Assembly: GCA_037043455.1 (NCBI GenBank)
Contig: JAWPHD010011525.1
Coordinates: 1-64,000 of the forward strand
Length of the DNA: 64,000 nt
Direction: 5' to 3'
Source of the DNA: Cyrtodaria siliqua
Lineage: Eukaryota > Mollusca > Bivalvia > Adapedonta > Hiatellidae
Each line of letters begins with the position of its first letter. Within the stretch, counting starts at the first letter, position 1. Both the position numbers and the translations under genes were made by a program. This document shows, piece after piece, positions 56,686-64,000 of this stretch. The notes under the pieces are model-generated. The model searched no databases and had not been told where the DNA came from. It saw only the letters and a program-made list of their open reading frames with translations.

Positions 56686-58712
56686 AGATAAAAATATCGG
56701 ACAGGGAAAGCAGCATTCAAGGACGACAGTCAACCACAAAACACAAAAACAAACACGCAAACAGACAAACGAAAAGGCAAAAGTAATAATAAATGCAAAC
56801 GACAACACAAACACAAAAGGGTTGACAATAGGGCTACCGCCTTGGAACGGTCAGTGGCAAAGTAGGCCACTGGTGGTTTAAACCGGTTCTAGGGTGCACC
56901 AAACCTCACACTTACCCTACTATCATCCCATTAAAACAGAACAGTGTAAATAAAGAAATCCCCGCCATGATCTAATCTCTAACCAACAAGGCAGCATCAA
57001 TAGGCAATATAAGTAAAACACAAATATGCTCGTGTAAATATAATACAAAAAAACACAATAGCCTAGAAAGCCACAATGAAGGTACTCAATGACTTTGCAG
57101 AAGCCAGAGCAGTAAGAGAATACACCATTAAGGGCACGACAAGAAAGATCATGGACAAACATCAAACGCCACCGTCCCAATGGGCTTTAGGTAGGCGTCA
57201 TCATAGGGTCCACAGCCTGTCTGGTCATCGTACAATTAAAGAGGAAAGCATAGTGGCGAACTGTAAAAGGGTCCACCACCAAGCATGCAGTACGTTGCAA
57301 AATTATAGGGTCATAACCTCTTTTGATAAACGTTTTAACAAGTTTAACAAAGATAGTATGAAAGTGATCATGACCAAGAATCTTACGAAGTTTATAAATC
57401 ACATCACCATAGAAGTCAGGTTGTGATAGTCCTTGTCGCAGAAGAGTCCTTAAATTACTTTTATATTTGGAAAGAAGATCAGGGTTACGATAATACAATT
57501 TTGCAAAGGTTTTATGAAGTTTACGGTAACGGTAACCCTGATTGAGTAACTTTTTAGTTATACAAAGATTACGAATATTAAAGTCCTCAACTCGAGTACA
57601 AGCTCTAGAAAAACGAATAAGTTGAGACAGATACACCCCATAAGAAGTTGCTCGGGGAACATACCCATCCAAGTGGGGATAATTAACAATGTCAAAATTA
57701 AAATTATCTCTTTTGTCATAGATTTTGCTAATTATTTTACCATTTTCAATCGAGAGATCTAAATCAAGAAAAGAAGCGTTATTATCAAATATATTTTCTT
57801 TATTAAGCCGAAGTTCTTTAGGATTAATATTATGAACCATAGTTGGAAAGAAAGGGTTGTCAATGTTCAGTATGTCATCCAGATATCAAGAGGTGTCATT
57901 AAAAGCTTCAATAACATCTGCCTGGGTATCTGGTGAAAGACTCAACATGAAATCCCTTTCATAGCAAAATAAAAACAAATCTGCGACAAGTGGTGCACAG
58001 TTCGTACCCATAGGGATACTAACAATTTGTCTATAAACGGTGGTACCATACCTGACGAAAATATTATCTAATAGAAAGATGAGTGCTTCACAAACTTCAT
58101 AGCAAGTCCACATAGTATAATTGTCAAAACTGCTGTTAGTGAAAAACGCTTTAATATTATTACATGCCAAAAATGTAGTATTTTCTCTAGCGAATGTTTT
58201 TTGAATAAGAGAAATTAGCTTGTCTTTAATAAGATGATGTGGTAAGGTTGTATATAGTGTAGAGAAGTCATAAGTACTTATTGATGAAACTTGACCTTTA
58301 TTGAAAATGTTATCAAGAACGTCTCCTGAATTTTTTATAGACCAAAATAAATTAATCCCAGAGTTTTCATAAGTTTTATCACAATATAGTTTAACGTGAT
58401 CTTTAACGGCAGTGAGACAAGAAGTTAAAAGTTTGGAGATATTTGTTGTGGTGCAGGCACTAGAATTAGAAATAAAGCGGGCCTTATACGGATTTTTATG
58501 TAATTTAGGAATCGTGTACATGGTAGGCAGTTTATTTTGGTTATCGTTTACACCAGCCTTGAAAGTAGTGCACCGAGTGATATGTGCGGAAACAACATCA
58601 TCCTCAGTAGAATTAACTGGAGTATACGAATTGGTGCTGCCGAGTTCCAGAGATAAAACATTGACGTAATGTAGGCGTCAAACAATAATTACATTATTAG
58701 CTGCTTTATCTG
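56686..58712 (-). mobile_element. Family A Penelope-type retroelement, longest coding extent
   Basis: From its 3' terminus (56686) through a 500-bp UTR with the CCTTGGAACGGTCAGTGGC core (56841), the RT gene, and about 190 bp more 5' coding than the copy at 35360, to 58712. There a plus-strand family A 3' UTR begins with no spacer. Both borders are with other family A copies in opposite orientation. Confidence 0.85.
57187..58712 (-). pseudogene. Family A reverse transcriptase with two or three stops
   Basis: 58521-57886 carries IPKLHK, YDFSTLYTTLP and SIPMGTNCAPLVADLF. A TGA then replaces the Arg of SRYLDD near 57885; 57840-57187 continues to DPMMTPT. Upstream of 58521 the frame stays open through ELGSTNSYTPVNSTEDD and HYVNVLS to a TGA near 58676, behind which ADKAANNVIIV is readable. 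ADKA..N..VV upstream of PKLHK is a familiar feature of Penelope-type and related RTs. Otherwise close to the copy at 35360. Confidence 0.85.
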
Positions 58713-59215
58713 CAGCCCATTGGAACGGTGGCGTTTGATGTTTGTCTATGCTCTTTCTTGTCGTGCCCTTAATGGTTTATTCTCTTACAGCTCTGGCTTC
58801 TGCCAAGTCATTGAGTACCTTCATTGTGGCTTTCTAGGCTATTGTTTATTTGTATTATATTTTCACGAGCATATTTGTGTTTTACTTATATTGCCTATTG
58901 ATGCTGCCTTGTTGGTTAGAGATTAGATCATGGCGGGGATTTCTTTATTTACACTGTCCTGTTTTAATGGGATGACAGTAGGGTAAGTGTGAGGTTTGGT
59001 GCACCCTAGAACCGGTTTAAACCCCCAATGGCCTACTTTGCCACTGACCATTCCAAGGCGGTAGCCCTATTGTCAACCTTTTTTGTTTGTGATGTCGTTT
59101 GCATTTATTATTGCGTTTGCCTTCTTGTTTGTCTGTTTGCGTGTTTGTTTCTGTGTTTTGTGGATGACTGTCCTCCGTGAATGCTACTTTCCCTGTCCGA
59201 TATTTTTATATTTAT
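58713..59215 (+). mobile_element. Family A 3' UTR, complete, no coding
   Basis: Starts with CCCATTGGAACGGTGGCG, the bases just after the family's stop codon, and ends with the terminal CCGATATTTTTATATTTA. It is head-to-head with the minus-strand copy 56686-58712. Contains the inverse of the shared core (CACTGACCATTCCAAGG, one substitution). Confidence 0.85.
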
Positions 59216-60271
59216 TTTTATTGTATTATTTTATTAGGCGACATAACATTTTCAACTATGATTTACCGCCGGCGGCGAATACTGATTTAATTTATAAATA
59301 AAGAGGCAATTTATAAGCTGAAATTACTTTCATTTTCAATACAAGTTATTTGTATGATGCGAGTTAATACAATGTGCACTCTTCAAAATAATTATAGGAG
59401 CTGACAAAAGAAAACTATCTGGTATTCTCAGAAACAACGTTATTTAATAGTTTACGAGAAATTTATAAGGCGTATACCACATTATTAATTTAGTCTACTT
59501 TCGTTCTTGTGCTTTTTCAGGTATTGTGTACATATATCATGTTGTTAAAATAATTAGGAATAACATTAAAGGAAACAGAAGCTTTAATTTAGCCGCCCCT
59601 ACCCCTCCCACAACGCCCCCAGATGATGAGATGTTTATGACCATAACTATAACGACATATCACGATATATAATTCTATTTTAAGATAGTTTATGTTGTTT
59701 TAATGCAATATTTCTTGCCATGAGGACTTAATAAAAAGCGACATAATGTGTAAATAGTGTTTGGGCAACATTCACACAACGACTTGATGACCAAAAACGT
59801 CGCATGACGACTTAAATTATTATGAGATCACGTTAAGTTGACTAAAATATTGCGTCACTCATTATTATCTGGATAATATATCGTATGTTACAGTGCATGT
59901 TGTACATGTGACGCTTTTGTCTGCAGAGCTTTTTTTGTCACAAAATGTCACGGGTAGAGCGTATTGGTCGTACATAGCTCTTGTAAGCTGTTAGTTACAC
60001 CCTAATTCATTGTTTAGTTGAACCAAATTCACAATGTTCATGATATATTTTGGTATCACGAAAAACCGTGCACATTTTAAGTGGCCGCCAGAGGGCGTCC
60101 GGAAGAGCCGTTTAATAGGTTTAGTTTGTGCTAATGCATGTAAAAGTATAAGTCTATTTCATTGAAAAGCAAAATTGTGTAAGGGTCATTTCGTGTAGAT
60201 GTTAATACTGCGAATTTAGCCACGTATGTCACGGACTGAACGGGGGAATAATGGGTTGGGCGTAACGTTCC

Positions 60272-60278
60272 TATAAAA
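60272..60278 (+). promoter_or_regulatory. Candidate TATA box
   Basis: TATAAAA in a GC-balanced context, 63 bp upstream of an ATG (60341) opening a signal-peptide-like frame. A start of transcription would be expected near 60300-60310. Could be chance in AT-rich DNA. Confidence 0.3.
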
Positions 60279-60340
60279 TCCATTGTCTCGATAGTTGCTT
60301 TGTTTGGATCAGAAGTTGGACGGCGAAATTCACAGGCAAT

Positions 60341-60454
60341 ATGTGGTCAGTATTTATTTTATTAACTTTTATCGTACATTTGTATTCAGTGGGCGCCGCC
60401 ATATTGGTTGGCGGTTACGACATCCGGTTAGCTTTGATGTTTCTCAAACATTAA
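60341..60454 (+). CDS. Candidate first exon with signal peptide (unproven)
   Basis: 37 codons: MWSVFILLTFIVHLYSVGAA, then ILVGGYDIRLALMF and a stop. The first 20 residues have the shape of a signal peptide: a short N-region, a long hydrophobic core and small residues at the end. The frame is too short for a gene; if real it would be spliced from a donor within it, for example at G/GTTAGC near 60426. There is no protein homology, so this is a speculative call. Confidence 0.22.
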   Translation: MWSVFILLTFIVHLYSVGAAILVGGYDIRLALMFLKH

Positions 60455-63299
60455 CTTGAGACTAGCATATGACTTTTAAGTTACTTTATTAGATGTAATT
60501 ATTGTAATTGATCATTAATTGTAAAACAATATTAATTTGATAACAGTGAATGATATGTGCATTAGTTAACGTTGGCGTATAACTCAGTGATTGTAATACA
60601 CGATTGTTAACATTAGTTAACAATGAGATGAGTGACTAGTATAAATGTTCGACACTTATGCATAGCGTTGTATAATGTGGGCATTAGTTGACATACATGT
60701 GTGCATGCATAACTCAGTGAGTGTAATATACGAGTGATAACGTTGTATATTACATGTATTAGGGGCACTGGTTAACAGCGACGTACATGGCGTATACATG
60801 GCGTTGTAGAATATGTATACATTGCTACTCATCATTAGTACAGCTTACATATATTTATTAAATAATGATTTGTTTGGGTAATGATAATTATGCTAGATGG
60901 TTATGTTTATCAACCGACATCTAAAACGTATATATAATTACAGCCTAAGCCATCCAGGGTTGGAAATAAACCATCCAGGTGTGGATATAAGCCTTCCGAA
61001 GTTGAGTTAAGCTTCCACGCATAACTTCAAGAGCGGTGGAGACGGTCCCCGTACCTGCGCAACATGACCAGGTTCTAGTAGCGACAACCCCCGGGACACA
61101 AGGTGGGCCCGTTATCAGTCCTCACTGGAGGAACATCATCCACAACCTCAGTGGAGGATAATCATCATACATATCACGTCATCAACCCTTAAAGAAGGGA
61201 TCTGATGACAATCACCCATTGGATTCGCGCATCCTCATCTTCATGAGCTCTCGCGCATCACAGTTATCGCGCTAGCTCATAGATCAATATTGTTATAACT
61301 TTAACAACAGTTTAGTGTCGTATATAGTCAGTCGACACATTCAGTATATGTAAAAATACTAAGAACGTCTTAAACGTTCATGAGAACATTCTTTTCATAT
61401 TTCATCTGTGTATTCGCTTGTTTTTTTTAGATAATTGTATATATATTAAACATATTTTAAAAGTTGCATTTAACTTATGTAAATGCATTCACCGTCATTG
61501 ATTCTTTCCTGAGTTAGCCCCAACCACTAGGGTCATCCTGCGACACATTTAGTCAGCATAAAATGAAAAAGTGACGCTTTTTGTATTAATGAAAGAAACT
61601 TTTTATTTTAATAGAGCTCAGAATGAAACTGATTTAGTGTATTATCAGCAAAATAAGTAAATTATTTTGATTCTTATTTTGGTTATACTAGATCTACATA
61701 TCAATCTTTAAAAAAATGTATATGTAGTAAATTTATGTTTTTGAATAAGGCGAGCGTTCTTACTTTTTTAGTTGAAACTGGGATGAAAATTGAAAAATAG
61801 GGCAGTTAAGTTGCAATGGCGAATGTATGCGCGCTTTAAAATCGCACATTTTCTCACATCTTTGGCAGCCCTGAAAATATAATGTTCAAACCGTATTGTT
61901 AAGGTTTAAACGTTGAATACATCAAGGTTATGGTTAGCAAAATGCTGAAATTAACCCTGGTACGTAACCTAGTATAGCACGTTTGCAAATAAGGGATAAG
62001 TTTTAGGCTCATTTATTATGCTTCTTTAGAAAAAAAATGTAATTATTTGTCAATTTTAAGTCAGACACCTAGACCCCTTTGAAAAGCCTGATGTATTCCC
62101 TTTAACCAGTTATTCACGATTTATTGTCAACCAGTGTTTTTTTCCAACAATAACAAAGCATAATTGCATTCAATATTAAACTATGAAAATATGTTTCCCA
62201 ATATTTAACATAATAGAACTGTATTCAGATTATTATAAAAAAGAAACACACGATATATTTAAAAGTATTAGAGCTATTAAAATAAGTTTCATACTCGCAA
62301 TCTAATTTAATGTATATTTAAATCTGTTTGATTCATATTAAAGAGACACGGACAATCTCGATTTCTGTAAAACTCGCGGCGTCCCGTTATTGTTTGTTCG
62401 TAACTTGCATATTTGCAAACAATTACTAATACTCTTTTGAATAGTTCAACGGACATTTTTTTGCATATTACTACATTTTACATTATTGCACTAATAGTTT
62501 ATTTAACCCTTGGAAGTTTAAAGAAAATATATTGAAAAGTCCAACATGGTATTACCTTTATTTTAAATATATAAGCCTTGGCAAGCAGCTTTAAAGCGAA
62601 AATCATCTTTGAATGATAAACCGAGGTTGTTTTAATGAAATTATTCAAGATCTCTTTGCGTCCCTTTAATATAATTATTACATTCCCTATTCATGCAATT
62701 ATATTTTCTTTTTTTAATTTCACACGGATCACTAAAACGTTATTGGATTCTAGCGCATGATTCAAACATTGATGAAAAATATATTAGGGTTAAAACAACA
62801 CATTTGTTTATATTGGGACAGCGACCTCAGAGGGAGCTAATATGAAGAATGAAGTTACACATAAGACTATGGTATGTATCGAACAGACATGGGGCGGATG
62901 TGTTAGCTCCAAATCACAATACATTATCCATTGAGCAACGAGGCCACTTTGTAAATAAAATCTTCAGTACTATCTCTCTCACATTAAATAGAAATATATA
63001 TATTGCAGTGCTTTTCAAATCTGCTATACCCACCTGCCTCCGTGTCAGCTCTATTTTTTATTATTAACAATGGACTTTTTGCAATTTAAATAGTAATACT
63101 AATTAAACTGTATTCGTATAACCCCCTCAAAAAAGATGTTTAATATGGTGTCTATTTAAATCTCTTATTTCAAGTTACGTTCTGTTTTTCCTTTTTCGGG
63201 TTTTCCCTTATTCCCATTATGGCTTATGATGTTTTCATTTATTAAGTAAGCTGCTCTTACAATACTAAATAATTTGAAATATTTATTTTTCATACTTCC

Positions 63300-63996
63300 A
63301 GTATGTATATTGTGAAAATATCTAATTACTGATGGCGAGTAATTAAATCGCAGTGTGATTGTACACGCTACGCGCGCTATGGATTAAACAATTAGTGATT
63401 GTCGATGTCGGGTGTTTATAGCAGTAAAAAAGTTGTTGCATATCGAAAATCTCGGATAATTAAGCAATGTATTTAGTTAAGTATATATAAAGAAGGATAA
63501 AAATATCGGACAGGGAAAGCAGCATTCAAGGACGACAGTCAACCACAAAACACAAAAACAAACACGCAAACAGACAAACGAAAAGGCATGAAACATACTT
63601 GTTTAAGGAAAACTGGATCAATGAATGTCATACAATCCCTGTAGGATGTAACTCGACGGTGGTATGAATATAAATGGTGGGTGAATGCATGGAGTTTGCA
63701 CATAGGAATTAACATATTAATGCCTCAACTATTGTTTGTAATTAATATAAATGTTTGTTTTATTTGCTGTATCAATCAAAGACTATTAAAATAATCGATC
63801 GTAGATGAGACTTATCGAATTATTCTATCTTTTTCTGATTGGTCAAAAACAACAAAAAAGATAATAACTCCAAAAGGCGTTTTCAAACTCTGCGCATGCG
63901 CACAGCGCGTTTGGAAACGCCCGTTTCAGAGCGTTTGGAAACAACAAACTGGTTTGAAACGTAGATTAACGGTAAAACTCGGTAATAAAACGATTC
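63300..63996. mobile_element. DNA transposon copy 3 (inverted end, interrupted)
   Basis: Reverse complement of 16567-17205: ends at 63996 with the inverse of GAATCGTTTTATTACCGAG and carries the same subterminal palindromes (GCGTTTGGAAACGCC, GTTTCAGAGCG). Similarity starts near 63300 (TATTGTGAAAATATCTAATT). It holds a family A 3' terminus and about 55 bp of unrelated sequence at 63489-63645. Only 4 bp of outer flank are in the window. Confidence 0.85.
63489..63587 (-). mobile_element. Family A 3' terminus inserted in DNA transposon copy 3
   Basis: AAGGATAAAAATATCGGACA through CACAAACACGC-like repeats to AACGAAAAGGC matches the last 95-100 bp of the family A 3' UTR. The host transposon is continuous on both sides once this and a short adjoining segment (to about 63645) are removed. 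Confidence 0.82.
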
Positions 63997-64000
63997 AATA

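Larger units (their letters stand above)
59216..63299. other. Low-repeat region, no confirmed gene
   Basis: The most unique-looking stretch of the window. It holds a candidate TATA promoter and short secreted-peptide exon (60272-60454), a diverged 120-bp duplication (around 60559-60610 and 60680-60740, GCATTAGTT...ATAACTCAGTGA), and a GC-richer patch at 60950-61280 with a direct repeat CCTCACTGGAGGA/CCTCAGTGGAGGA. No domain was recognised. Confidence 0.5.

Noticed and set aside
5302..58680. Selenocysteine or recoded TGA in the RTs, since TGA stands at Cys codons in 5302, 36598 and near 58676
   Set aside because: Sister copies have TGC or TGT there, other TGA codons replace Arg, and the copies carry frameshifts and truncations. 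Plain decay explains it; no SECIS-like element was seen.
61000..61300. GC-rich stretch as an LTR or gene exon
   Set aside because: No second copy in the window, no terminal motif pair and no open frame of note.

Overview
The window is repeat-dense eukaryotic DNA, AT-rich, with no operons and almost no host coding sequence. A tRNA-derived SINE, non-LTR, LTR and Penelope-type retroelements, a tandem-repeat element laid out like bivalve 'pearl' elements, and large satellites point to a marine invertebrate, most likely a bivalve mollusc. That assignment is inference from repeat style, not from a marker gene.

Layout. 1-4129: a degenerate TTAACC-rich tandem array runs into a reverse-transcriptase (RT) fragment of family A (Penelope-like RT type), whose 3' UTR is split by a 1.7 kb element of 161-169 bp tandem repeats. 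4733-8499: two head-to-head copies of a related family B, a family A 3' end, a SINE and a tiny family A terminus. 9009-9926: two inverted-repeat elements. 14291-16545 (minus): the only convincing non-transposon gene, a fusion of vWA domain, papain-like peptidase and zinc ribbon, broken by one frameshift at its active-site Asn motif. Its first ATG is 22 bp from the terminal inverted repeat of a 4.0 kb DNA transposon (16567-20578). 20685-24545: a mosaic of A and B 3' ends, including B nested in A, and a foldback element. 24915-33560: a second, inverted copy of the DNA transposon, split by a decayed Gypsy-type LTR retrotransposon (25236-32488, target duplication CGAA), which itself carries a family A 3' fragment. 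34672-40527: a large imperfect palindrome whose arms are 21-bp minisatellite arrays, with two family A insertions. 44278-48530 (minus): an L1/Tx1-like LINE with poly(A). 48848-53235: 31-bp satellites, the first with a higher-order period near 500 bp. 54509-55070: a foldback element. 56057-59215: three family A copies in alternating orientation. 63300-63996: the end of a third DNA-transposon copy.

Relations. Cross-cutting insertions give an order: DNA transposon, then Gypsy, then family A 3' fragments; at least one B insertion came after A. Families A and B share a short 3' UTR core, probably the site their RT uses. A small hairpin (7-bp stem, 9-nt loop) recurs in two short-repeat families with a compensatory base-pair swap. 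The two most unusual objects are the vWA-peptidase-zinc ribbon gene and the 5.9 kb minisatellite-armed palindrome. All calls come from reading the sequence; no searches were run, and element boundaries are approximate unless a target duplication or terminal repeat is named.
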